NCBI RefSeq assembly: GCF_000478605.2
Contig: NZ_ASHX02000001.1
Span: forward strand, 3,077,895 to 3,141,894
Source: Streptomyces thermolilacinus SPC6
GTDB lineage: Bacteria > Actinomycetota > Actinomycetes > Streptomycetales > Streptomycetaceae
DNA length: 64,000 nucleotides
Direction: 5' to 3'
Position 1 is the first letter of the stretch. The number at the start of each line of letters is the position of its first letter. The notes under the pieces are model-generated. The model searched no databases, was not told where the DNA came from, and saw only the letters and a list, made by a program, of their open reading frames with translations. Below, piece after piece: positions 38,753-47,114 of the stretch. The position numbers and the translations under genes are program-made.

Positions 38753-38817
38753 CCGCCAGTGCCTCACCGGGCACGATGTCGAAGGGCCCCACCGTTCGCG
38801 GTGGGGCCCTTCGACGT
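38753..38817. repeat. Right 65-bp direct repeat (putative attR)
   Basis: It is identical to 35971-36035, including the hairpin with a TTCG loop (38778-38794 with 38799-38815). The flanks differ on both sides: GTCCAG precedes it here, and a tRNA acceptor precedes the left copy. Confidence 0.9.
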
Positions 38818-38873
38818 ATGTCCGTGGCGGGCGTGTGGCTCGTGTTCCGGGGGTCTCGTGGCCGGTGGGGCGG

Positions 38874-39356
38874 TCAGGCGGGGTGCAGCGGGGTCTGGCG
38901 GTCCGAGGCGGGCCAGAGATAGGGGAGGTCGCCGGGGACGCCGGGGAAGACCGGCGCGTAGACCTCGGGGTCCTTGCGCACCAGGGCCGATCTGTGGCTG
39001 CGGTGGAAGGCGGTGTCGCCCAGCCACGGCGGGAGTTCCCCGGCGGCCGCCAGGTCGTCCTGGGCGCGCACCGGGGTGTGCGGGTGCAGGGCGGCGTAGC
39101 CGGAGACCAGGGACGCCGCGCAGCTGTCCTGGTGGCCGAGGTCGCGCCAGACGTGGCACACCTCCAGGCCGTACCGGACCAGCGCCTCCTCGTAGCCGGC
39201 CCACATGCGGACCGCCGGGTGCCGGCGCCACCCGTAGCCGGGGACGGTCAGGCCCCGCAAAACCTGGAGCGCCTCCACCCGCTGCTTGCCGAGCCTGCGG
39301 CGGTCCAGGGCCCGCGCGGAGGCCCGGAAGTCGGGGTACGGCAGGAAGGTCTGCAT
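38874..39356 (-). CDS. MSMEG_6728-family conserved protein
   Basis: This 160-residue soluble protein starts MQTFLPYPDFRASARALDRR, then RLGKQRVEALQVLRGLTVPG and GWRRHPAVRMWAGYEEALVRYG. It resembles the actinobacterial MSMEG_6728 family. No biochemical role is known to me. The ATG at 39356 gives the conserved N-terminus; the longer frame upstream is a low-complexity repeat. It is the first chromosomal gene past the right repeat. Confidence 0.75.
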   Translation of the reverse strand: MQTFLPYPDFRASARALDRRRLGKQRVEALQVLRGLTVPGYGWRRHPAVRMWAGYEEALVRYGLEVCHVWRDLGHQDSCAASLVSGYAALHPHTPVRAQDDLAAAGELPPWLGDTAFHRSHRSALVRKDPEVYAPVFPGVPGDLPYLWPASDRQTPLHPA

Positions 39357-39420
39357 CGGTCGCCCCTCGTACGGCGTGCGCGGATGCCGCGCGGGTACCA
39401 CGCCGGGCACGGGCACATGC

Positions 39421-39500
39421 CGGGCGCGGACCACGCGGGGCGGGGGGTGCGGGCTGCGGGGGCGGGCGCACGCTCCGGGCGCGGACCATGCGGGGCGGGC
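39421..39500. repeat. Short tandem-like GC repeat
   Basis: A 25-bp unit CGGGCGCGGACCA(C/T)GCGGGGCGGG occurs at 39421 and 39476, with a second shared piece GGGCGGGCGCACGCTCCGGG between and after them. It lies in the divergent gap between the MSMEG_6728-like gene and the next ORF. Confidence 0.55.
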
Positions 39501-39606
39501 GCACGCTCCGGGGGCGGGGTGGGCGTACGCCGTTCGGTGGCGTCCTGGATTCCCGCGGCCGTTCCGGGGGACCCGTCCGCGCGACCGGCAACGGAACGGC
39601 GGAACC

Positions 39607-40056
39607 ATGCACACCCACCAGGACGGCCCCGACCGGGCCCACCAGCGACCCGAGGGCCTCACCGACGTGCTCGTGGAGGCCCTGGGGTCACTGTCGAAGG
39701 CGCGCGAGACGACGGAGCGGGCACGCGGGCACCTCTACGCGTTCCACCAGCTCACCGGCACGGCCGACCTGGAGCTGGACCGGGCCGTGGCGCTGCTGCG
39801 CGAGGCGGGCCACCCGGAGTGGGCGCAGCGGGTGGTCACGGAGATCCTGGGCCGCAACGTCATCCCCGGCCACTGGTCGTTCCAGGTCGTCGAGGCGTAC
39901 GACGACACGTACTACGAGCCGTTCCGCACCCTGGAAGGTGCCGCCGTGGACGAGCTGGCCGGGGGGCGCCGCCACCTGTACGAGGCCGAGATGAAGGAGG
40001 ACCGCCGCACCGCGGGCCACCCCGACCACACCGCGCGCCCCGGCACCTCCGGCTGA
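39607..40056 (+). CDS. Conserved hypothetical protein (149 aa)
   Basis: This soluble, acidic protein contains EGLTDVLVEALGSLSKARETTERARGHLYAFHQLTG and VTEILGRNVIPGHWSFQVVEAYDDTYY. It looks largely helical and has strongly coding composition. I recall similar short proteins in other Streptomyces but no function. It precedes the second ABC module by 105 nt on the same strand. Confidence 0.75.
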   Translation: MHTHQDGPDRAHQRPEGLTDVLVEALGSLSKARETTERARGHLYAFHQLTGTADLELDRAVALLREAGHPEWAQRVVTEILGRNVIPGHWSFQVVEAYDDTYYEPFRTLEGAAVDELAGGRRHLYEAEMKEDRRTAGHPDHTARPGTSG

Positions 40057-40161
40057 CGGACCGGCCCGGAGGGTCGTACCGGGCATCAGCCGATCGGATG
40101 ATGCCGGGTCTGGCGGGCTGGTGGATACCGCGCGGCGCCCGGGGGCGGGAGGCTCTCGGGC

Positions 40162-41067
40162 ATGGGGATTATCGAGGTCAGGGACCTGCGGAAGGTCTAC
40201 GGGGACAAGGTTGCCGTCGACGGGGTGTCGTTCGACGTCGAGGAGGGGGAGGTCTTCGGCATCCTCGGGCCGAACGGCGCGGGCAAGACCACCACCGTCG
40301 AGTGCGTCGAGGGGCTGCGGCGGCCCGACGGCGGGAGCGTGCGCGTCGCCGGGTACGACCCCGCCGCCGACCGGGACGCCGTCACGCGGCTGCTGGGCGC
40401 GCAGCTCCAGGAGAGCGAGCTCCAGCCGAAGATCACCGTGCGGGAGGCGCTCCGGCTGTACGCCGCCTGCTACCCGGACCCCGCGGACTGGAGGGTGCTC
40501 GCCGAGCGCCTCGGGCTGACCGACCGGCTCGGCACCCGGTTCGCGAAGCTGTCCGGCGGCCAGAAGCAGCGCCTGTTCATCGCGCTCGCCCTGATCGGCA
40601 ACCCCCGGGTCGTCGTCCTGGACGAGCTGACCACCGGGCTCGACCCGCGCGCCCGCCGCGACACCTGGCAGCTCATCGAGGACGTACGGGACAGCGGCGT
40701 CACCGTGCTGCTCGTCACGCACTTCATGGAGGAGGCCCAGCGGCTGTGCGACCGGATCGCCCTGATCGACAAGGGCCGGGTCACCGCGCTGGACACCCCC
40801 GCCGGGCTCATCGGGCGCACCGCGCGCGGTACGGAGATCTCGTTCGTCCCGTCCGCCCCGCTGGAAACCGCGCTCCTGGCCGGGCTGCCCTCCGTCGCCT
40901 CCGTCGCGGAGCGGGACGGCGGCCGGGTCGTCGTCCACGGCACCGACGACACCGTCCACGCCGTGCTGTCCCTCCTCGCACGGCTCGGCATCACCGCCCT
41001 CCACCTCCGCGTCACCGAGGCCACCTTGGACGACGCCTACCTCAACCTGACGGGACTGGACGCATGA
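40162..41067 (+). CDS. ABC transporter ATP-binding protein (ABC-2 type exporter)
   Basis: This 301-residue ATPase has Walker A GPNGAGKT at 36-43, signature LSGGQKQRL and Walker B VVVLDELTTGLDPRARRD. The E-to-L change in the usual DEPT sequence still leaves the catalytic Glu of LDE. It overlaps its permease gene by 4 nt. Gene order (ATPase, permease, kinase, regulator) repeats that of the 22.7-26.6 kb module. Confidence 0.93.
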   Translation: MGIIEVRDLRKVYGDKVAVDGVSFDVEEGEVFGILGPNGAGKTTTVECVEGLRRPDGGSVRVAGYDPAADRDAVTRLLGAQLQESELQPKITVREALRLYAACYPDPADWRVLAERLGLTDRLGTRFAKLSGGQKQRLFIALALIGNPRVVVLDELTTGLDPRARRDTWQLIEDVRDSGVTVLLVTHFMEEAQRLCDRIALIDKGRVTALDTPAGLIGRTARGTEISFVPSAPLETALLAGLPSVASVAERDGGRVVVHGTDDTVHAVLSLLARLGITALHLRVTEATLDDAYLNLTGLDA

Positions 41068-41840
41068 CCGCCCTCGCACGCCCCCGCCCCACCGCAGTCA
41101 AGGGCAGCGCCACCGCCGTCCTCGCATCCGAGGCGCGCCTCTTCCTGCGGGACCCCGCCGCCCTCTTCTGGATCCTCGTCTTCCCGACCGCGCTGCTGTG
41201 CGTGCTCGGCGCGATCCCCTCGTTCCGGGAGCCGTCGCCCGATCTGGGCGGCCTGCGCGTCATCGACCTGTACGTACCGATCACCGTGCTGCTGGCGATG
41301 ATCACGTCGGCGATCCAGTCCATGCCGCCCGTCCTCACCGGCTACCGCGAGCGGGGCATCCTGCGCCGCATGTCCACCACGCCGGTGCGGCCCGGCGCGC
41401 TCGTCGGCGCGCAGATCGCCCTGCACGGCGCCGCCGTGGCCGTCTCCGCGCTGCTCGCCCTCGCCGTGGGCAGGATCGTGTTCGGCGTCGCCCTGCCCGG
41501 TCACCTCCCCGGGTACCTCGTCGCCTTCGCCCTGGCCGCGCTGGCCACCCTGGCGCTCGGCAGCACCGTCTCCGCCGTCAGCCGCACCACCAAGATCACG
41601 CAGGCGGTGGGCTCGGCGGTGTTCTTCCCCGCGATGTTCACCGCCGGGGTGTGGCTGCCGGTCTCGGCCATGCCCGACACCCTTCAGCGGATCGTCCACC
41701 TCACGCCGCTCGGCGCCGCCGCGCGGGCCCTCGACCAGGCCGCCGCGGGGGGATGGCCCTCCTGGACGCATCTGGGGATCATGGCGCTCTGGGCGGTCGC
41801 GCTGATCGCCGCGGCACGGCGCTGGTTCACCTGGGAGTAG
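41064..41840 (+). CDS. ABC-2 type transporter permease
   Basis: This 258-residue protein has six hydrophobic segments. It begins with LASEARLFLRDPAALFWILVF, the conserved ABC-2 membrane entry, and contains YRERGILRRMSTTPVRPG, typical of this family. The ATG at 41064 overlaps the ATPase stop. The long open frame to its left is not part of the gene. Confidence 0.92.
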   Translation: MTALARPRPTAVKGSATAVLASEARLFLRDPAALFWILVFPTALLCVLGAIPSFREPSPDLGGLRVIDLYVPITVLLAMITSAIQSMPPVLTGYRERGILRRMSTTPVRPGALVGAQIALHGAAVAVSALLALAVGRIVFGVALPGHLPGYLVAFALAALATLALGSTVSAVSRTTKITQAVGSAVFFPAMFTAGVWLPVSAMPDTLQRIVHLTPLGAAARALDQAAAGGWPSWTHLGIMALWAVALIAAARRWFTWE

Positions 41841-41847
41841 GGCGGGA

Positions 41848-43098
41848 ATGAGGACGACGCTCGAGGAGCGGTGGGCGCAGTTCCACCGGTACGGCCCCTA
41901 CATCGCGCTCGGTCTCTCGACGCTCGTGTCCGCCGCGACCGCGGACCTGTTGATGACCCGGCCCGAGATGTACGCGGCGGGGGCCCTGCTCCTGGTGTCG
42001 CTCGTCCTCCAGGTGTGGTGGACCCGCCGGACCCGCACGGTGCCCCCGCCGCGTGACGGGCGGGGCGGCGGCCGGGTGGCCGGTGTCGCGGGGCCGGTGT
42101 ACTTCGGCGTCCGTACCCTCCTGGCGTTCGCCCTCACCTGGCTCAACCCGTTCTTCGCCATCTACGCCTCCCTCGGCTACTTCGAGTCCCGGCGCGTGCT
42201 CCCGCCCCGTGCCGTCCGCGCCGGGCTCCTCGTCACCGCCGTCACCATGGCCGGCTCCCAGTCCGGTGGTCTGCCGCCCGCCTCGTCGATGGGCTGGGCG
42301 GCCTTCGGGACGCTGTTCCTCTTCAACTCCGCACTCGCCGTCGTGATGGACCACATGGAGTGCAAGGAGTTGGAGAAGGCCGCCGAACGGGCCGCGACCA
42401 TCACCGCCCTGGAGGCCGCCCTCGCCGAGAACGCCGCCCTCCACGCCCAACTCGTCGTCCAGGCACGGGAGGCGGGCGTCGCCGACGAGCGCCGCCGCCT
42501 CGCCGCCGAGATCCACGACACGATCGCGCAGGGCCTCACCGGTGTCATCGCCCAGCTCCAGGCGGTCGCCACCACCACCGACCCGGCGCTGGCGCGCCGG
42601 CACCTCGACCGCGCGCAGGCCCTGGCCCGCCGCTCCCTTGGTGAGGCGCGGCGCTCCGTGCACAACCTCTCGCCCTACGCCCTGGAGCACGACACGCTGC
42701 CCGAGGCACTGAAGAAGACCGTCGCCGAGTGGGCCGAACGCACCGGTGTGGAAGCCCGGTTCACCGTCACCGGCACCGAGGAGCCGCTGCACGACGAGGT
42801 CGCCGCGACCCTCCTGCGGATCGCCCAGGAGGCGCTCGCCAACGCGGCCCGCCACGCCCGCGCCGACCGGGCGGGCGTCACCCTGTCGTACATGGGCGAC
42901 GAGGTCACCCTGGACGTACGGGACGACGGGCGCGGCTTCGACCCGCTCGCCGTGCCGCCGCGCACCGGCACCGGCGGCTTCGGCCTCGACGGCATGCGTG
43001 CCCGCGCGGAACGCATCGCGGGCACGGTCACCGTCGAGTCGGAGCCCGGCCAGGGCACGGCGATCAGTGCCCGCGTACCGTTGGTGCGCCATGACTGA
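41848..43098 (+). CDS. Sensor histidine kinase (NarL/DesK type)
   Basis: This 416-residue kinase has four or five membrane helices in the first 170 residues. A short coiled-coil linker (LEAALAENAALHAQL) follows, then HisKA_3 with His223 in LAAEIHDTIAQGLTG and a HATPase domain with AQEALANAARHARA and DDGRGFDP. It starts 7 nt after the permease and overlaps the response regulator by 8 nt, so all four genes form one operon. Confidence 0.94.
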   Translation: MRTTLEERWAQFHRYGPYIALGLSTLVSAATADLLMTRPEMYAAGALLLVSLVLQVWWTRRTRTVPPPRDGRGGGRVAGVAGPVYFGVRTLLAFALTWLNPFFAIYASLGYFESRRVLPPRAVRAGLLVTAVTMAGSQSGGLPPASSMGWAAFGTLFLFNSALAVVMDHMECKELEKAAERAATITALEAALAENAALHAQLVVQAREAGVADERRRLAAEIHDTIAQGLTGVIAQLQAVATTTDPALARRHLDRAQALARRSLGEARRSVHNLSPYALEHDTLPEALKKTVAEWAERTGVEARFTVTGTEEPLHDEVAATLLRIAQEALANAARHARADRAGVTLSYMGDEVTLDVRDDGRGFDPLAVPPRTGTGGFGLDGMRARAERIAGTVTVESEPGQGTAISARVPLVRHD

Positions 43099-43855
43099 AC
43101 GCGACGCCGCGACCGGGGGGAACGTGACCAGCGAGGACGTGAGCACGAGGTCCGGGACCGGAAGACCGACGACCGAACGGCTCGACGGCGCCCCGGTCGT
43201 GGCCGACGAGGTCGGGACCTGCCCGCCCGTCACGCTGCTGATCGTCGATGACCACCCCGTCGTACGGGACGGTCTGCGCGGCATGTTCGCAGCCGACCCC
43301 GGCTTCCACGTGCTGGGCGAGGCCTCCGGCGGGGTTGAGGGCGTCCGGCTCGCCTTGCGCCTCGACCCGGACGTCGTGCTGATGGACCTGCGCATGCCCG
43401 CCGGGAGCGGGGTGGAGGCCATCGCGGAGCTGTCCCGGCTCGGTGCCCGCGCCAAGGTGCTCGTGCTCACCACGTACGACACGGACTCCGACACGATCCC
43501 CGCCATCGAGGCGGGCGCGACCGGCTACCTGCTCAAGGACGCGCCCCGCGCGGACCTGTTCGCGGCGGTGCGGGCGGCCGCGGAGGGACGGACGGTCCTG
43601 TCGCCCGCCGTCGCCTCCCGTCTCTTCTCCGCCGTCAGGAAACCGGCCGTACCGGCGGGCGAGACGCTGTCCGCCCGCGAGCGCGAAGTCGTCGAACTCG
43701 TCGCCAAGGGCATGTCCAACCGCGAGATCGCCCGCGAGCTGTTCATCAGCGAGGCCACGGTCAAGACCCATCTGACCCATCTGTACGGCAAGCTCGGCGT
43801 GAAGGACCGCGCGGCCGCGGTGGCCGTCGCCTACGACCGGGGCATCCTCGGCTGA
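43091..43855 (+). CDS. LuxR/NarL-family response regulator
   Basis: This 254-residue protein has a receiver domain with phosphoacceptor Asp99 (VVLMDLRMPAGSG) and a LuxR-type DNA-binding domain (LSAREREVVELVAKGMSN, ISEATVKTHLTHLYGKL). About 50 residues precede the receiver at the chosen ATG, so a later GTG could be the true start. It partners the overlapping kinase. Confidence 0.93.
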   Translation: MTERDAATGGNVTSEDVSTRSGTGRPTTERLDGAPVVADEVGTCPPVTLLIVDDHPVVRDGLRGMFAADPGFHVLGEASGGVEGVRLALRLDPDVVLMDLRMPAGSGVEAIAELSRLGARAKVLVLTTYDTDSDTIPAIEAGATGYLLKDAPRADLFAAVRAAAEGRTVLSPAVASRLFSAVRKPAVPAGETLSAREREVVELVAKGMSNREIARELFISEATVKTHLTHLYGKLGVKDRAAAVAVAYDRGILG

Positions 43856-43880
43856 TCCCGTACCGCGTTCCGCCGCCGCC

Positions 43881-44351
43881 CTACGACGGCGTGCGGGCGG
43901 CGCCCCGGGGCCAGACGACCTCGACCGGGATGCCCCGCGCGCGGGCGAAGGCGACCAGGTGTGCCGTGGCGTCGCGGCCGTTCGTCGGGGAGCCGTCCCA
44001 GACGGCCAGGAGGCGGCGGCTCGTGGTGATCATGCGCTCGTCGGCCCCCACGCACGCGTCGCGGCCCTCCGGGTCGTACGGCATCAGGCGCATCTGCTCG
44101 GCCAGCCGGAGGAGTTCGCCCGCCGCGTGGCGGTCGCGGTGCGGGAGCACCGCCGGTACCGAGCCCTGCGCCGGCACCAGCACCACCAGGGGCCTGCCCG
44201 CCTCCCGCGTGGCGCGGCCCGCCGCCACCGGCAGGCCGGGCCCGACGCGTACGACTCCCTTCGCCCCGTCCTCCTGGCGCTCCAGGCGGGTGCGCAGCTC
44301 CGCCTCGACCAGGTGCAGCGTCTGTGGGGTCAGGTCGGTGTGCCCGACCAT
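43881..44351 (-). CDS. Conserved hypothetical protein, possible Rossmann/SLOG-like fold
   Basis: This 156-residue protein begins MVGHTDLTPQTLHLVEAELR, contains RDACVGADERMITTSRRLLAVWDG and ends ATAHLVAFARARGIPVEVVWP. The alternation of GH(T)D, AVWDGxP and AYAR-type motifs resembles nucleotide- or sugar-binding SLOG/LOG-type proteins, but I cannot confirm this. It is convergent with the response regulator across only 25 nt. Confidence 0.65.
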   Translation of the reverse strand: MVGHTDLTPQTLHLVEAELRTRLERQEDGAKGVVRVGPGLPVAAGRATREAGRPLVVLVPAQGSVPAVLPHRDRHAAGELLRLAEQMRLMPYDPEGRDACVGADERMITTSRRLLAVWDGSPTNGRDATAHLVAFARARGIPVEVVWPRGAARTPS

Positions 44352-44817
44352 CGCGATCACCTCGCGGCTCGCTTTCCGGCCATGGCGCCTCCCGTTCGTC
44401 CGTCGTCCGCGTCCGCCAGTGAACACAGGAGACGGAAGGAGCGGAAGGGCGCATCGGGCCCCGTCGGGTGCGCGGTGGGGACCTTGGGCCCCTCGCGGGG
44501 GGACTTCCGGCTCTGCGGGGGCCGGTGCGCCCTGTGGTTGTGTGGGCGCCGCGGGACGGTGTGCCCGGCTCGGCGGTGCCTCCCCGTCCGGACGGCGACG
44601 GCCGGGCACACCCCCGTCCAGGCGCCCCGCCACGCCCCGTACGGTCCAGGGCCGCTCCCGCTGCCTCCGGGACGTCCCCTCGCGGGCGTGTGGGCACTCC
44701 CGCGCCGGTACGCCGAAGGCCCCGGCCGCGCGGGTGCGGTCGGGGCCTTCGTACGGGCCGTTCAGGCACCGGGGACCCTCGGCGCCAGGGCTCACGCGCC
44801 CCGGGGCCTCCCGTTCG
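44352..44817. other. Intergenic region with a terminator and no gene
   Basis: The 466-bp stretch is very GC-rich and carries no credible ORF. Its right part holds a hairpin (CGAAGGCCCCG at 44714-44724 with 44741-44751) that probably terminates the LAxTG gene. The promoter of the SLOG-like gene is expected near 44360-44420. Confidence 0.45.
44714..44751 (-). terminator. Terminator downstream of the LAxTG surface protein gene
   Basis: An 11-bp outer stem (44714-44724 with 44741-44751) with further inner pairing lies about 70 nt past the stop codon. Confidence 0.65.
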
Positions 44818-46095
44818 TCAGGCGCCCGTCGTACGGCGGCGGCGCGTGGCGAACACGGCGGCCGCGCCCAGCGCCACCGCGGCGCCGCTCGCGGCGGCGA
44901 GGCCGCCCATGGCGTCGGACGAGCCGGTCTTGGCGAGCGTGCCGCCCGTCGTGGTCGTCGTACCGCCGGTCAGCGGCGTGGTGGTGGTGCCGCCCTGCTG
45001 CGCCGGCGTGTTGGGCGTCGTGGTGGGCGGGGGCGTCACGGTGGGCGCCACGACCTGGAACTTGTGGGACTTCGACGTCGGGTTCAGGGCGCAGTCGTCG
45101 CCGCGCTCGTAGTAGGCATCCACCCTCAGCGAGCCCGACCAGTTCTTCAGCGAGGCAGCGGGGTTCAGCCGCAGCTTGAAGTCCGCGTGGGCGCCGGGCT
45201 TCAGCGCGCCGACGTTGACACCGATGCCCCACGAGTTCCAGTCGCGCCACTTGTCGGACGTGGCCGTGCGGTACTGGGGCTTGAAGAGGGGGACGAGCTC
45301 CTTGCTGCCGGGCTCCAGGGTGACCTGCCCGAACGCGCGGTCCACCGCCTCGCCGGTGTTGTTCGTGACCCGCACCGTGAGGTCCACGGCGGTGCCGGCG
45401 GTGACCTTCTCGGGCAGGCCGGTCAGTTCGGCGACGAAGGCGTCGTCCCCGGCGCACAAGCCGTCGTCCTGGTCCTTCTTCGCGTCGGCGAGCGCCTTCT
45501 CGGCGGCGGCCAGGTCGGCGGCGGCCTTCTTGACGGCTTCCCCGGCCAGGTGGTCCGCCTGGAAGGCGGCCACCTGCATGTCGGCGAGGGCCTTGCTGGC
45601 ATCGGCCTGCTGCCGGTCGGCGGCGGCCTTCACGGACGCGGCCTTCTCGGCGGCGGTCTGCGCGTCCGTGACGGCCTTCTCGGCGGCCTCGCGCTCCTCC
45701 TCGGTGGCCGTGTCGGGCAGAGCCGCGAGCTTCGCCTTCGCCTCGTCCAGGGCCTTCACCGCGGCGGTGTGCGCGGCGGCCGTCGCATCGGCCTCCTTCT
45801 TGGCGGCGGCGGCCGCGAGGGCCTCCGGCGTGGTGTCGGAGACCGCCACCAGCAGCTTCTCGTAGGCGGCCTTCTTGGCGGCCACCGCCGCCTCGTGCGC
45901 CTTGCGGGCCTTGGCCACGGCCTTCTCCAGGTCCGCGATCGACGGGCCCTTCGTGAACGAGGACGGCTCGGCGACGGCCGGGAGCGCGGGCGGCGGGGTC
46001 ACCGTGGTCGCGTACGCCGGGGCGGCGGCGAGGAGGAGGAGCGGCGCGGTGACAGCAGCGGCGACGGCCGTTGCGAGAGTACGTGTGGTCTTCAC
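44818..46095 (-). CDS. Cell-wall anchored coiled-coil protein with LAxTG sortase signal
   Basis: This 425-residue secreted protein has a signal peptide (VKTTRTLATAVAAAVTAPLLLL, cut near AYA), an Ala/Lys/Glu-rich coiled-coil domain at about 50-205, and a beta-rich domain with one Cys pair (about 210-340). A Thr/Pro/Gly wall-spanning tract follows. The C-terminal sorting signal is LAKTG at 387-391, a hydrophobic helix and RRRR. LAxTG is the class E sortase motif of Streptomyces, which anchors chaplins among others. The GTG at 46095 follows GAGAAAGAG. The function of the exposed part is unknown. Confidence 0.85.
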   Translation of the reverse strand: MKTTRTLATAVAAAVTAPLLLLAAAPAYATTVTPPPALPAVAEPSSFTKGPSIADLEKAVAKARKAHEAAVAAKKAAYEKLLVAVSDTTPEALAAAAAKKEADATAAAHTAAVKALDEAKAKLAALPDTATEEEREAAEKAVTDAQTAAEKAASVKAAADRQQADASKALADMQVAAFQADHLAGEAVKKAAADLAAAEKALADAKKDQDDGLCAGDDAFVAELTGLPEKVTAGTAVDLTVRVTNNTGEAVDRAFGQVTLEPGSKELVPLFKPQYRTATSDKWRDWNSWGIGVNVGALKPGAHADFKLRLNPAASLKNWSGSLRVDAYYERGDDCALNPTSKSHKFQVVAPTVTPPPTTTPNTPAQQGGTTTTPLTGGTTTTTGGTLAKTGSSDAMGGLAAASGAAVALGAAAVFATRRRRTTGA

Positions 46096-46361
46096 GGGTG
46101 CTCTTTCTCGGGAGCGGGCGTCGTGAACGCGACGGTGCACGTCGGTGGTCGTACGATCCTACGGACGAAGCATCCTGGGGCAGACCGGAGTTGGGCGCGC
46201 GCCAGCCCGCCCGGTCACGGAATGAAGCACTCCGCCACCGGGCATTGCGGGCAATCGGCGCAGTTGCCCACGCACCCCCGGTTTTCTGTGTGGGGATTCT
46301 CATCGGCGCCCGGGCGGCCGCCGCGACCGGTCCGGCGCGGCCCGGCGCGGCCCGGCGCGCG

Positions 46362-47114
46362 TCAGTCGCAGACGTGCCGGTCGCGCTCGGGCGAGTACAG
46401 GTGGCTGTCGCGGAACTGCGTCGCGGCGAGCGTCCGGCCGACGAGGATGACCGCCGTACGCGTGATGCCCGCGGCCTTCGTCTGCGCGGCGATGTCCGCG
46501 AGGGTGCCGCGCAGCACCAGTTCGTCGGGGCGGCTGGCCATCGCCACGACGGCGGCCGGGCAGTCCTCGCCGTAGTGCGGGACGAGTTCGGCGACGACGC
46601 GGTCCACGTACCGGGCCGCGAGGTGCAGCACCAGCAGGGCGCCGCTGCGGCCGAGGGTCGCCAGGTCCTCGCCCTCCGGCATGGGCGTCGCCTGCTGCGC
46701 GACGCGCGTCAGGATGACGGTCTGGCCGACGGTCGGAACGGTCAGCTCCCGCTTGAGGGCCGCCGCGGCCGCCGCGAACGCCGGTACGCCCGGCACCACC
46801 TCGTACGGGACACCTGCCGCGTCCAGGCGCCGCATCTGCTCCGCGACCGCGCTGAACACGGACGGGTCGCCGGAGTGCAGCCGCGCCACGTCGTGGCCGG
46901 CCTCGTGCGCGGCGACCAGCTCCGCCGTGATGGCGTCCAGGTCCATGCGGGCCGTGTCCACGAGCCGGGCGTCCGGCGGGCACTCGGCCAGCAGTTCCTC
47001 GGGGACGAGGGAGCCCGCGTACAGGCACACCCGGCAGGACGCGAGGGTACGGGCGCCCCGCACCGTGATCAGGTCGGCGGCACCCGGGCCGGCACCGATG
47101 AAGTAGACCGTCAT
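46362..47114 (-). CDS. cobM: Precorrin-4 C11-methyltransferase
   Basis: This 250-residue SAM-dependent tetrapyrrole methyltransferase belongs to the cobalamin pathway. [43 protein letters not shown] and [10 protein letters not shown] are the family motifs of CobM/CbiF. It overlaps cobL by 4 nt. The remaining cob genes are not in the window. Confidence 0.94.
   Translation of the reverse strand: MTVYFIGAGPGAADLITVRGARTLASCRVCLYAGSLVPEELLAECPPDARLVDTARMDLDAITAELVAAHEAGHDVARLHSGDPSVFSAVAEQMRRLDAAGVPYEVVPGVPAFAAAAAALKRELTVPTVGQTVILTRVAQQATPMPEGEDLATLGRSGALLVLHLAARYVDRVVAELVPHYGEDCPAAVVAMASRPDELVLRGTLADIAAQTKAAGITRTAVILVGRTLAATQFRDSHLYSPERDRHVCD

Larger units (their letters stand above)
35971..38817. 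mobile_element. Degenerate integrative element at tRNA-Ser
   Basis: Perfect 65-bp direct repeats (35971-36035 and 38753-38817) bound a 2.7-kb insert at the 3' end of tRNA-Ser. The insert carries a frameshifted tyrosine-recombinase remnant next to the tRNA-side repeat, a possible gene fragment, one intact gene of clearly lower GC, and a small ORF. This matches the layout of tRNA-borne integrative elements such as AICEs after extensive loss. No replication or transfer genes remain. Confidence 0.75.

Noticed and set aside
38753..38817. Second partial tRNA-Ser gene at the right repeat
   Set aside because: Only six bases of the tRNA end are shared. The preceding bases do not form any T arm or acceptor, so it is an att-like repeat and not a tRNA fragment of use.
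39421..39602. N-terminal extension of the MSMEG_6728-like protein
   Set aside because: The extension translates a GC tandem repeat (ARxxRGG units). The conserved start is MQTFLPYPDF at 39356.
38733..41063. N-terminal extension of the second ABC permease frame
   Set aside because: The frame is open far upstream, but it overlaps other real genes. The ATG at 41064 overlaps the ATPase stop and starts the membrane protein properly.
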